NCBI RefSeq assembly: GCF_003850565.1
Contig: NZ_CP027706.1
Location: 5,394,001 to 5,458,000, forward strand
Direction: 5' to 3'
DNA from: Pseudomonas sessilinigenes
Lineage (GTDB): Bacteria; Pseudomonadota; Gammaproteobacteria; Pseudomonadales; Pseudomonadaceae
Length of the DNA: 64,000 bases
The notes beneath the pieces are model-generated. The model was not told the DNA's origin. It searched no databases and saw only the letters and a list, made by a program, of their open reading frames with translations. Positions 8,446-16,736 of this stretch are shown in pieces (the first letter of the stretch is position 1; every line of letters begins with the position of its first letter). The position numbers and the translations under genes were made by a program.

Positions 8446-9033
8446 ATGTCTGTCGCTGAGTGTATCTCTAAGCGTATCAAACACATGCAGAGGGGCAAGC
8501 CTTTTACTAATGCAGTTTTCGTAGAGATGGGATCCCGTACCTCGGTTGATAAAGCACTGTCTCGGATGGTGCAAAGTGGCCTCCTAGAGCGCGTTACTCG
8601 CGGCGTCTATATGCGCCCTAAACTGAGTGAGTACACTGGTAAGAAGGTTCGAGCTAACCCGATAACAGTCATGGAGGCAGTCGCAAGAGCCAGGGGCGAG
8701 ACTATCCAAGTCCATGGCGCAGAGGCTGTTCGCAGACTAGGAATTAGCACTCAGATGCAGGTTCTACCCACTTACTACACCAGTGGATCGACGCGTGAAA
8801 TCAAGATAGGTAACGCGGTGGTGCGGTTGCGTCATGCATCTTGGCAACGTCTACAGCATGCTAGTAGCCAAGCAGGCATAGCCTTGACGGCTCTGTTGTA
8901 CCTTGGACAAAAAGGGGTGAATGAGCAAGCCGTCGAAAAAATTCTTAGCTCGCTTAGCGCTGAGGAGTTTAGAAAACTCATGGCCTGCAAGATGCATAAG
9001 TGGCTGCGGGAAGTATTGGCCGATTTTGCTTAG
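8446..9033 (+). CDS. AbiEi-type antitoxin (DUF6088-like), unpaired
   Basis: 195 residues. The N-terminal winged helix (SVDKALSRMVQSGLLERVTRGVYMRPK) and the following ANPITVMEAVARARGETIQVHGAEAVRRLG region are typical of type IV AbiEi antitoxins, which repress their own operon and counteract the nucleotidyltransferase toxin AbiEii. No AbiEii-like gene with a nucleotidyltransferase GS..D.D motif follows: the next 780 bases are gene-free. It is therefore an orphan antitoxin, possibly an anti-toxin guard against mobile elements. AGGAG lies just upstream of the ATG. Confidence 0.8.
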   Translation: MSVAECISKRIKHMQRGKPFTNAVFVEMGSRTSVDKALSRMVQSGLLERVTRGVYMRPKLSEYTGKKVRANPITVMEAVARARGETIQVHGAEAVRRLGISTQMQVLPTYYTSGSTREIKIGNAVVRLRHASWQRLQHASSQAGIALTALLYLGQKGVNEQAVEKILSSLSAEEFRKLMACKMHKWLREVLADFA

Positions 9034-9815
9034 GAATATATAGGCAACGTAGTTGCCTGGGCGCCTCAATGCATTTGCTCGGTTTTGATCTGAGTCAGGC
9101 AATCCGTTAGATTCCGAAACTCGGGAGGTGAAATGGGCATCTGGGCACGAGGAGAAACCATAGGGTTCACTGGTCACGTTAGTGATGGAATGGGTGTAGG
9201 TCCATTGTAGTTGGATTGAAAGCGCAAGGATCGGGTGCTGAAGGTTGGTCGTGTGGAGAGAGAATTTCGAAATTGAGCATTTTCGGGCGAGGCTGTTCTA
9301 AATTTTCGCTAAAAAACACCAAGTGCTTGCGAGTCTCATAGGAAAAGTTCCGAAATTCCGAAGTCGCGAGTCGAATCAGTGCCTTACGAGGCTCATGAAC
9401 ATTTCTGGCGTAGCACTTAATTTAACATAATATACATTATGCGAATATTCATATATCGGCTTGAGGGCCAATGGCGGCAGATTTTGAAGCCACACCTCGA
9501 TCACTCTGCTGCAGCTCACGCCTGGACCTAGACGATGTGACCAGGACAAACGAAACCCGAGCCCCTTGTTTCTGGTGACCGCCAATCCAGAGCTCCACCG
9601 GCACTGGACGAAAAATTTTCAACTGCTTGGCCCGTACCGACACCGACCGTTGCTGAACACGTCGCGGCATCTCTCGACATTCGCAACCGTTGCCAAAGAT
9701 CGAGCTGGAGAACAACTGGCTCAAGAAACTGCTGGCCAAAACCCACCGGCACATCGCACTACTGAAGGTGGGCTTTGGGTAACCGAGGCCGAGCATGAGG
9801 CGGCCTGGTAGCTTA
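9034..9815. other. Gene-free stretch, partly AT-rich
   Basis: About 780 bases with only short random frames. The part around 9415-9460 is very AT-rich (TTTAACATAATATACATTATG). Near 9699-9740 one frame reads KIELENNWLKKLLA, weakly reminiscent of an IS3-type OrfA leucine-zipper tail, but it is too short to call. I see no supportable gene. Confidence 0.4.
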
Positions 9816-10397
9816 TCAGCTACAACGCTTTCTAAATTCCTGCACGCTGGCAACTGCTGAGTTCAACGTTATTTCTCTATATTTGTAGTACTTAATTTCT
9901 TGTGCCTGGGAGGCCCCGACATTGCCGAAATACTCTTCCCAGGCGTTACCCTCAACAAGTAAATCAGAGAGCATGGTTTTCAGGTCGTTTGCTGTCCAAA
10001 CTTCCTTGTAGCCTTTTTTAGTACCAGGGGCCGGGCTGTTATGCTTGACATAATTAACCATCATGTACTCATTCTCGTAGGCCATGAATACCGTATAGAC
10101 AATCCCCTGGTTAGGAGCTGACTGCTTGTACCAAGGGATAACGACAAAGTGGTGAACCTTTGGTTTCATGACAGCAAAGTGCCAAACAGCTGTCTCCGAG
10201 TTCGCACCAAGAAATACAATCGCGTCTTTGATTGCCTTATCCATGGAATTGTTTTTTTCAATCACTTTCCCGTCATTGTCATTTTGCGGCTTCCCGTAAA
10301 CCGCGCAGCCCATTTGAACCGGCACAGAAAAACAATCATTCAACCATTTGAGAACATCGTTATTGACTATAGCTTTAATTAGATCTTCCCCTGTCAT
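9816..10397 (-). CDS. Hypothetical protein, low-GC orphan
   Basis: 193 residues (MTGEDLIKAIVNNDVLKWLND...), Lys/Asn-rich, with clearly lower GC than the surrounding Pseudomonas genes, which suggests transfer. No signal peptide or membrane segment is evident. The middle (VWHFAVMKPKVHHFVVIPWYKQSAPNQGIVYTVFMAYENEYMMVNYVKH) looks like an antiparallel sheet and the end is helical, giving an overall alpha+beta cytosolic protein. I do not recognise a family. Stand-alone proteins of this size in such islands are sometimes immunity or effector proteins, but nothing here demonstrates that. Confidence 0.6.
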   Translation of the reverse strand: MTGEDLIKAIVNNDVLKWLNDCFSVPVQMGCAVYGKPQNDNDGKVIEKNNSMDKAIKDAIVFLGANSETAVWHFAVMKPKVHHFVVIPWYKQSAPNQGIVYTVFMAYENEYMMVNYVKHNSPAPGTKKGYKEVWTANDLKTMLSDLLVEGNAWEEYFGNVGASQAQEIKYYKYREITLNSAVASVQEFRKRCS

Positions 10398-11355
10398 ATC
10401 CCTTGGCTCCTGCCTATATATCCTGCACGTATTTATAAATGATCAAGAACATGATCCTTGGTGAGGATAGCTTCGATCTGCCCTTTATCAAATTTATTTC
10501 AGCTCGCACCTTGCTGGTTGACAGCAGATGCTTGCAGGCTGCGTATATGGAATTTCAATACCAACTTCCAAGCCAACTATAACCACTGCAGTACATTGTA
10601 AGAATCACCAAGTGAACTACCCTGCCCCTATAATTTGAATATTAAAAACAACTCAACTAAATATTCATTTAGTTGAGTTATATCAAAACCCTCAAATTTG
10701 CAGCCTCCTAACCCCTACCCTTTGAGATTCAGCGCCTGTCACTGCGCTGCTTTGCCTGCACACCTGCATGCCTTGAAAGGCACGTCCGATCCCAGTGACA
10801 TCCGGGTGTGACCAACCATTTTGTCGCAAGGGTGATTACAAAACGCTATTAGCGGCATTCGGCATTGGTCGCGCGATCAGACCTAAGGCCTTGAAATAAC
10901 GTGATCTGTAGCCCAGGGCAGACGGCCACAGGAGCATCACCAGAGTGGAGAAAACACCTGCTTGGCGCCTCCTCCCCCACCTCGACAGACGAAGAAGCGG
11001 ACCTAGACTCTCACTCGGTTTAGCCCACTGAATCATGCCCCATACGCAAAGGACATGCTGGCGGCGGCCCTGCTGTTGCCGGTGGCCACTTTGAACAGTC
11101 CCCCGGCCTTTACTAGCGCCTCGGTACAGGGCAACGCCCGGGTCGACCTGACCCTGCGTGCCTTCAGTGCCAATGATCGCAACTGGCATTGGGCACGATG
11201 GCATCGGACAACCGGCCAGCGCTGCTCAGCATTGAGCCCCTTGGGGTATCGGCCAGCAAGGTTCCACCGGAACAAGGAGGTACATGAGGCACAAACCTAG
11301 CGCGCACTGTTGATGAAGATGACCAGTTCAAATCAAACATATTGGAGTACACCTT
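10398..11355. other. Long gene-free region before the repeat-protein operon
   Basis: About 960 bases without a supportable gene; the first 290 are AT-rich, then GC rises sharply near 10700, marking the boundary between the accessory zone and the high-GC biosynthetic region. It contains the hairpin at 10650-10679. TTGGAGT at 11342-11348 is the ribosome binding site for the ATG at 11356. Confidence 0.5.
10650..10679. terminator. Perfect 13-base-pair hairpin with 4-base loop
   Basis: The arm AACTCAACTAAAT is repeated exactly in reverse complement after ATTC. There is no long T run on either side, although the 3' side on the plus strand continues TATATC. It may be a weak terminator, a protein-binding dyad, or part of a mobile-element end; it sits close to the sharp GC change. 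Confidence 0.45.
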
Positions 11356-11865
11356 ATGAACGGACACACCAATCCCTCCTTTGACGAAGCCATGCCACTG
11401 GGGGCGTCTGATGCGCAATTCATCAATGACCTGCACGAGCTACTGGAGCGCCACGGCAACCTGGATCGCTTTGGACTCTGCCTGCTGCACGATCACTTTG
11501 CGGTCGCCGAGGACGAGATTCTCCTCGAGTGCAACGACCATGATGCCCGCACCCTGCATTTGGACGTGGTCAAGCGCGGCTCGCTGCCGGAAAGCAAATT
11601 CACCAGCTGGCGCATCGGTGGCCCCCGGGCCGAGGCCCTGACGGCTTGCGCCATGGACAAATGCAAAGTCGAAGCCCTCACCGCGTGCGCCATGGACAAA
11701 TGCAAGGTCGAAGCCCTGACCGCGTGCGCCATGGACAAGTGCAAAGTCGAAGCCCTCACCGCCTGTGCCATGGATAAATGCAAGGTCGAAGCCCTGACCG
11801 CCTGCGCCATGGATAAATGCAAGGTCGAAGCCCTGACCGCTTGTGCCATGGACAAGTGCAAGTAG
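11356..11865 (+). CDS. Repeat-tailed small protein, candidate peptide precursor
   Basis: 169 residues. Residues 1 to about 90 form a folded-looking domain (ELLERHGNLDRFGLCLLHDHF, AEDEILLECND, LHLDVVKR, FTSWRI) that I take as a leader or carrier domain. From residue 92 to the stop come six tandem copies of VEALTACAMDKCK (the first with Ala at position 1), each with Cys at positions 7 and 12. Thr/Cys-containing repeats behind a conserved leader, followed by two enzyme genes, recall multi-core ribosomal peptide precursors; a metal-binding Cys array is the main alternative. The ribosome binding site TTGGAGT is 7 bases upstream. The next gene starts within the last repeat, so the genes are translationally linked. 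Function is not known. Confidence 0.85.
   Translation: MNGHTNPSFDEAMPLGASDAQFINDLHELLERHGNLDRFGLCLLHDHFAVAEDEILLECNDHDARTLHLDVVKRGSLPESKFTSWRIGGPRAEALTACAMDKCKVEALTACAMDKCKVEALTACAMDKCKVEALTACAMDKCKVEALTACAMDKCKVEALTACAMDKCK
11629..11862 (+). repeat. Six tandem 39-base repeats encoding 13-residue units
   Basis: Six in-frame 39-base units encode the same peptide VEALTACAMDKCK; only the first residue of unit 1 differs. The units differ from one another at several third codon positions (for example AAA/AAG, GAC/GAT, GCG/GCC/GCT, CTC/CTG, TGC/TGT), and every difference after the first residue is synonymous. That is what long-term selection on the peptide sequence would leave, rather than a very recent slippage expansion. 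Confidence 0.95.
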
Positions 11866-12854
11866 CCCAGGGTCCTGCCGATGGCCTGTGGCGGGCACGG
11901 GAGGCCGATCGGCTGCCGTGCTCGTCCTGGCTCGCGCAGTTTTATAGGCGACGCCATGGCGTCTTGCTCGGGTCCGGCACCGCGGCGCTGGAACTGGCAC
12001 TGCGCCAATTGGGTGCCGCCACCACCTGGCGGGTCGCGGTTCCCGCGGCCACCTGCCATCAGGTGGTCGCCGCCGTTCTCAATGTCGGCGCAGTGCCAGT
12101 AATTATCGAGAACGCCGCCGAACTGTTGCTCAGCCGCGAGGCCCTGGCCCCCCACGTCAATGGCCTGGACGCGGTCATTGCGGTCCACCAATACGGCTTG
12201 CCCTGTGACATCCCGGCCTTGCGCCGATTACTGGGCGAGCAGCTACCAATCATCGAAGACAGTGCCGGGGCCTGGGACCTCGACCGCCCCGGCGCCTCGC
12301 GGGTGATCACCTCCCTTGGCCATGGCAAGGCGCTGGACATTGGCGGCGGTGGCGCGCTGTTCGGTGACACACCGGTGGATGGCGATATCGACGTCTGGTC
12401 GCCGGGCCAGCGAGCCCGCGCTTTTCCAGCGTCGAGCCCAGCCTTGTCGATTCATGCCTTGCCGGCGTTGATGCCCGCCATCGCACGGGCCCAGGCCCGC
12501 AGCCAGCGACTGCGGCAGCAAATGCCCGGGCTGCTCGCGCGCTTGCGCGATTACGGCCTGGAACCCTGGGCCGTGGAAGGATCACCGACGCTCAACGGGC
12601 AGTTCATCCCGATCCGCACCCGTGAGCTGCCGCTGTTCGAACGCCTGCGCTACAGCCCCCATGCTGACGCCCTGGGAGTCTGTGCCCCGGCCTCGGCCGC
12701 GCTGCGCGAGCTGCCCATGCTGCGCAACCGGGGCGAGGTGGCCCAGGGACCGCAAACCAGCCTGGAGCTTCACCGCAACTGGGTCCTGCTGGACCCCCTT
12801 GCCGCCCTCGATCACCCCGGGCACCTTGATGCCTGGGCCGGAGACTCTCGATGA
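11856..12854 (+). CDS. DegT/DnrJ/EryC1-type PLP-dependent enzyme
   Basis: About 332 residues from a GTG at 11856 inside the final repeat of the upstream gene; an in-frame ATG at 11817 would add 13 residues, and no other normal start exists before the conserved fold begins. LLGSGTAALELAL is the phosphate-binding loop, IIEDSAGAWD carries the Asp that pairs with the PLP nitrogen, and SLGHGKALDIGGGGALF holds the lysine for the Schiff base. The family makes amino sugars by transamination, but short members also act on amino acids. Here it sits between the repeat protein and a kinase-like protein, with ATGA overlap to the latter, so it may modify the repeat peptide or make a small molecule joined to it (inference). 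Confidence 0.75.
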   Translation: MQVAQGPADGLWRAREADRLPCSSWLAQFYRRRHGVLLGSGTAALELALRQLGAATTWRVAVPAATCHQVVAAVLNVGAVPVIIENAAELLLSREALAPHVNGLDAVIAVHQYGLPCDIPALRRLLGEQLPIIEDSAGAWDLDRPGASRVITSLGHGKALDIGGGGALFGDTPVDGDIDVWSPGQRARAFPASSPALSIHALPALMPAIARAQARSQRLRQQMPGLLARLRDYGLEPWAVEGSPTLNGQFIPIRTRELPLFERLRYSPHADALGVCAPASAALRELPMLRNRGEVAQGPQTSLELHRNWVLLDPLAALDHPGHLDAWAGDSR

Positions 12855-14107
12855 ACAGTCCCGTCGCATTTGAACCATCCCACGACCTGGACCAGCCCTT
12901 CGCTGGCGGCCCCCGGGTGCGCCAGCTGGCCGACTACGCCGGCAGTGGCCAGGCGCTGGAGGCAGAACAGGTGCTCGGGGTGGCCAATGCGCGCGTAGTG
13001 TTCGCCAACTACCCGGCCATTCGCGCCGATTTTGACGCCCTCTGGGAGCCCGTTACGGGCCTTTCCCAGCACGCCGCCATCGACCGCTGGCTGCTACACA
13101 ACGCCGCTTATGTCTCCACTAGCCAAGCGTCGGCGCAAGGCATCAACACGCCAATCGCCCTCGACAATCGACAAGTCACGGCCTGGCGCCCGCCTCGCTA
13201 TGGCCGGGCCGCGGTGCTGTGCGTGCCGGGCAGCGAACAGGTGCTGTTCGACATCAAGGGCATCGGCGTACCGCCGGACGAAGCCCCCGTGCTGCCTAAC
13301 TCCAACGGTTTGTTGACGCTGGCCGAAGCGGTGCACGAGGTGCTGATGGAACACCTGGTGTTCGCCGCCATGAAGCATGCCGGTGGCGCAATCACACCGC
13401 TGCCGGCCTATGCCCTGATCGACCTGGGCTTCGACGCCTTGTGGCATGACGGGCGTCCGCCGGAGCCAGCGGTGCTGCTACTGCGCCGCCCCTGCACCCG
13501 CCCGCGGTGCCAATGGCAACGCTACTGGCAAGGCGCCGAACTGGCCGGGGCGCTGATGCAGGCCGAACTGCTGCTGCGGCGTTATGGCTTGACCGCCAGC
13601 AGCTGTGGCGCCGTGCGTTTCCTGGTTTGCCGGGAGAACGGCGAGGTGCAGGTACGACGCGATGACCAAGCGCTGCCGGTCAGTGACCAGGTGGCCCAAA
13701 CGCTACAACGCCTGCTGGCGGATAACGGGGATAGGCCCCTGCTGATCGATGGCGTCAACGTGCAACTGGCCGGGCCGTCCAGCACCGCGCCATTGCAATT
13801 GCAGGTGATGGACTTCGGTCGCTATCGGTTTGCCGAACATTTCGCGCATCACTTGTATGCCTGGATCGACGCCGACTACCAGAACCTCAACGGCTTGTAC
13901 CTGGCCCCGGACGACTCGCGCTACATCCAGCCCGACCCACGCGTGAGCCTGGCAAGGAGCGCCGAGGGGCCGTGCTTTGCCGAACTGCAACGCCAGGTCG
14001 CCAGCTTCCGCCAGGACGGCGAACCCCAGCGCCTGTGCCAGGCGTTGCGCGCCACCCTGGAAGAAGCCTGCCGCCCTTTGCGCAACCAGACGCCAGCCTG
14101 CCCCTGA
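12851..14107 (+). CDS. Unknown protein with kinase-like DIKG and DFG motifs
   Basis: 418 residues, cytosolic, overlapping the PLP enzyme by ATGA. I do not recognise the family. VLFDIKGIG (about residue 131) could be a nucleotide-site lysine strand, EAVHEVLMEHLVFAAMKHA (about 160) a following helix with a conserved-looking Glu, DGVNVQL (about 300) and VMDFGRYRF (about 318) a metal-binding Asn and DFG pair. This order (Lys, helix Glu, Asn, DFG) is that of protein-kinase-like folds, including SelO-type AMP-transferases. If so, it could phosphorylate or AMPylate the repeat peptide; this is inference from motif order only. Confidence 0.6.
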   Translation: MNSPVAFEPSHDLDQPFAGGPRVRQLADYAGSGQALEAEQVLGVANARVVFANYPAIRADFDALWEPVTGLSQHAAIDRWLLHNAAYVSTSQASAQGINTPIALDNRQVTAWRPPRYGRAAVLCVPGSEQVLFDIKGIGVPPDEAPVLPNSNGLLTLAEAVHEVLMEHLVFAAMKHAGGAITPLPAYALIDLGFDALWHDGRPPEPAVLLLRRPCTRPRCQWQRYWQGAELAGALMQAELLLRRYGLTASSCGAVRFLVCRENGEVQVRRDDQALPVSDQVAQTLQRLLADNGDRPLLIDGVNVQLAGPSSTAPLQLQVMDFGRYRFAEHFAHHLYAWIDADYQNLNGLYLAPDDSRYIQPDPRVSLARSAEGPCFAELQRQVASFRQDGEPQRLCQALRATLEEACRPLRNQTPACP

Positions 14108-14118
14108 TGCAGCAGCGT

Positions 14119-14132
14119 CCGTCCCGGGACGG
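14119..14132. terminator. Short perfect GC palindrome after the repeat-protein operon
   Basis: CCGTCCCGGGACGG is a perfect 14-base palindrome 12 bases after the stop at 14107. No T tract follows, so it may be a factor-dependent terminator or stabiliser, or chance. Confidence 0.35.
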
Positions 14133-14343
14133 TGCATCAGCCATGATGCCTGCTCAAAGCGTCATCCCGTTGATTTCAATCGTGAACCTGACAGCCATTT
14201 GACCACTGTCATTGTCGAATCGGCTGTATCCTGCCGATACTCGGACCTGCCATTCACCGGCGTCTACACTCGATGGCAATGCGCTGTAGGGCGTTCCCCT
14301 GGGCCATTGCTGATCATCATGGATACTTGAGAAGGACACTCAA

Positions 14344-14913
14344 ATGGTACGTGCCGTCACTATTCTCACCGAGAATTTCTCCGACTGGGAACCCGCGCTC
14401 ATCAACTCCACCGGTCGGGCCTACTATGGTTTCGACACTCGCTTCGCGGCCCCCGGCGGTAAGCAACTGACCTCATCCGGCGGAATGATCATCGTCCCGA
14501 ACCTGGCCATCGAAGCGATCGATCTGGAAGAGGTGGACTTGCTGATCGTGACCGGAGGCCCTATTTGGAAAACCGACCAGGCACCTGAGATCGAGGCACT
14601 GGTACGCTCGGCCCATGCCAAGAAGATCGTGGTGGCGGGCATCTGCGATGGCACCCGGGTCCTGGCCCAGGCGGGAGTGCTGGATCACCTGCAACATACC
14701 TCCAACTCTGCCGAGAACCTGAAGCAGGTGCATTACCGCGGGGCTGACTATTACGAGGACGTCCCCTATGCCGTTGCCGACCATGGGGTGGTCACTGCCC
14801 CTGGCAGCGCGCCTGTCAGCTTCATGGCGCAAATTCTTAACACCTTGGGCCTGAACGACCAGAAACTCGATGCCTACCTGGCCATGCACGCCGCGGAACA
14901 CATTCACTGCTGA
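14344..14913 (+). CDS. DJ-1/PfpI family protein
   Basis: 189 residues with the flavodoxin-like DJ-1 fold. LLIVTGGPIW and VVAGICDGTRVLAQAGVL give the nucleophile elbow, with the conserved Cys in GICDGT; the C-terminal part VADHGVVTAPGSAPVSFMAQIL is the usual end helix region. Members act as glyoxalases, isonitrile hydratases or stress-protective amidases; the substrate here is not evident. It is flanked by two gene-free spacers (236 and about 700 bases), so it is probably transcribed alone, and it may belong to neither adjoining cluster. GAGAAGGAC precedes the ATG. Confidence 0.8.
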   Translation: MVRAVTILTENFSDWEPALINSTGRAYYGFDTRFAAPGGKQLTSSGGMIIVPNLAIEAIDLEEVDLLIVTGGPIWKTDQAPEIEALVRSAHAKKIVVAGICDGTRVLAQAGVLDHLQHTSNSAENLKQVHYRGADYYEDVPYAVADHGVVTAPGSAPVSFMAQILNTLGLNDQKLDAYLAMHAAEHIHC

Positions 14914-15614
14914 AGAGCTTCAGCGCCCGCCTCGGATTTCCCCCGCTTCTGGTGCTACGGCCTGTTATCTGGCTGTAACACTAGAAGCATTGATTCATTC
15001 CCCCGCTACTGCCCTTGATGCTCGCTGCAGATTTTTTCGGTGGCAAAACCGCGAGCTAGAGCGTCCTGATAATTTTTTTTTACAAACAGGAAAAAACTTA
15101 CTTGCGCTTACGACATTACCTACTAAGGTTTTCCCTCGTGACATGTAGGGGTTTACCCTAGGCTCCATCAGGATGAGCTTGGAGCCGTGTCAAAGGATGC
15201 TTTATTTAGATCGCCTCAACGGCGACATTTTTCCTACCCGAGCTAAGGAATGGCTTAATGTATTTGTTTGCCGATATTGTTGTCCGGAACCTGCCAGCCC
15301 CCCTTGCAACCTTTGTCCTCAGCACCTGCGCCCATGAGCGGCTAACCGCAGTAAACGCCCCCCTCCCCCTCGGAACCCTGCCCGACATTCCGTCAGGCTC
15401 CCTCCTTTGCGCGCGCCTCAGAAACTGATCGGCCCGCTCGAGACCCCTTAAAAACCGACGCATTCCTACGACATGAGCGATTGAGACTGTCGTAGATGAA
15501 CTGTGCGTGCCCAATGACTTTCCTGCTGGTCGGGAGGAGCGTGGGCATCTGCAAATGCGCTCGCCATTGGATCGAAACCGCCGCCGGATAACCCCTGCGC
15601 GCCGAGAATCGAAC
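14914..15614. other. Long leader/promoter region of the nonribosomal peptide cluster
   Basis: About 700 bases without a supportable gene. An AT-rich block around 15068-15100 (ATTTTTTTTTACAAAC) stands out from the GC-rich surroundings and is a plausible promoter or UP-type element. The region 15466-15495 carries a dyad (listed separately). The frame of the next gene is open back to about 15507, so a longer N-terminus is possible but has no family support. Confidence 0.45.
15466..15495. promoter_or_regulatory. Dyad CTACGACA-N14-TGTCGTAG, candidate operator
   Basis: Two perfect 8-base inverted half-sites separated by 14 bases, 120 bases upstream of the first cluster gene. The centre-to-centre distance of 22 bases (two helical turns) suits a dimeric or tetrameric regulator on one face of DNA. 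No regulator gene lies inside the cluster. Confidence 0.4.
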
Positions 15615-16736
15615 ATGTCAAAAGTAACAGCTACAGGCTCGTTCAATGAGCCGCTTGAACCATCAGGCATGGTGCAAGCCCTGGCCGATGCCAGGTTCAG
15701 CGTCGAGGCCAAGGCCATGGTTGCCCAGGGCCTCTACACCGGACTTGCCCAGGAAGTTTCCACGGTCATCCCGCTCAAGGACGCCGTACTACCGGACCTG
15801 GAACCCTTGCGCCAACTACTGAACGCCGGCTGGGGCGAAGAACTGGGCCGTTACCTCAAGGTGCTCGAGGTTTGCGGGAACAGCGCTGATGAGGCCCTGC
15901 GTAAAGTCCAGATAGCTGTCAGATCCGGCACTGCGCTGTTTGCCGCCGGCCACCTCGCCACTGACAGCGGAACACAGTGTTTCCTGTCGATCCATCATGG
16001 CCTGGCCGATGAACACAGCCTGCAGATCCTGGCGCGCCTGCTGCAAGCCGAGGACAGCGATTCGGCCCTGGCACAGATGCGCCAGGGGCATGGATTCTAC
16101 GAGGCCTATGTCCAGGCCCAGGCCCGGCCCGAACAGACTGCCCCTGGAGGTTCCATCCCGATGGCGCCACCGATGACACCTGTGCGCCTGCTGCAAACCG
16201 GACGCCTGGCCTTCGACGCCCAAAGGCCGCGCATGAGCCTGCAACGCACCCTGGACGTTGCCGCCAGCAATGCCGACAAGCACCCCATGGCGACCCTGCT
16301 GGCCTGTCTGCAACGGGCTGGAGTCATCGCCGAGGGCAACACCCTGTGTTCCTCCCGTGACTGGCGCCCAGCCCAGCAACAAGACGCCATCGGCATGATG
16401 ACCGGCCTGGTCCCGCTCTCGCTCGAGCCTCTTCAAGCACCGTTGTTCCCCGGGCAAACCAGCCTTGAGGCCCGTGCTCGCCGCTGCCCAGCCGCACGCC
16501 AGGCACTGGATTGCTGCCGCACCAGCGAGCTGTTCATCAATGGCGCGGCCAAGCGCGGCATCCCGGCCTCCCAGGTGATGAGTGCCACGTTCCCGGTGGG
16601 CATCGAAATACGGCGCACGGGGCCTGCGCAGTGGTTCCTGGAGATCGAAGGGCCGTTCTGCGACGCCGCTGGCGCCACCAACCTGATCAATGAACTCGCT
16701 GATGTACTTATGGATAGGAGTGAATGGAATGACTGA
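15615..16736 (+). CDS. Free-standing condensation (C) domain protein
   Basis: 373 residues from the ATG at 15615. SIHHGLADEHSLQIL (His127, His128, Asp132) is the HHxxxD catalytic motif of nonribosomal peptide condensation domains. At 373 residues it is shorter than the usual about 450 and the C-terminal half is divergent, including VMSATFPVGIEIRR in place of the usual latch region. It should form an amide or ester bond between carrier-bound intermediates. It overlaps the next gene (carrier-thioesterase) by 8 bases, so it probably acts directly on that carrier, as a split C-T-TE terminal module working after the A-T-Cy-A-T protein. Confidence 0.8.
   Translation: MSKVTATGSFNEPLEPSGMVQALADARFSVEAKAMVAQGLYTGLAQEVSTVIPLKDAVLPDLEPLRQLLNAGWGEELGRYLKVLEVCGNSADEALRKVQIAVRSGTALFAAGHLATDSGTQCFLSIHHGLADEHSLQILARLLQAEDSDSALAQMRQGHGFYEAYVQAQARPEQTAPGGSIPMAPPMTPVRLLQTGRLAFDAQRPRMSLQRTLDVAASNADKHPMATLLACLQRAGVIAEGNTLCSSRDWRPAQQQDAIGMMTGLVPLSLEPLQAPLFPGQTSLEARARRCPAARQALDCCRTSELFINGAAKRGIPASQVMSATFPVGIEIRRTGPAQWFLEIEGPFCDAAGATNLINELADVLMDRSEWND

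Noticed and set aside
9566..9811. Possible IS3-type OrfA tail (KIELENNWLKKLLA) or an 81-residue protein
   Set aside because: The match is a short zipper-like string, no transposase motifs follow, and no inverted repeats or paired OrfB were found.
10836..11300. Short overlapping frames on both strands before the repeat operon
   Set aside because: No ribosome binding sites, no motifs, and mutually overlapping; treated as non-coding.
11440..12191. Long minus-strand frames across the repeat array
   Set aside because: They arise only because the repeats are open on the opposite strand; their products are repeated antisense translations without motifs.
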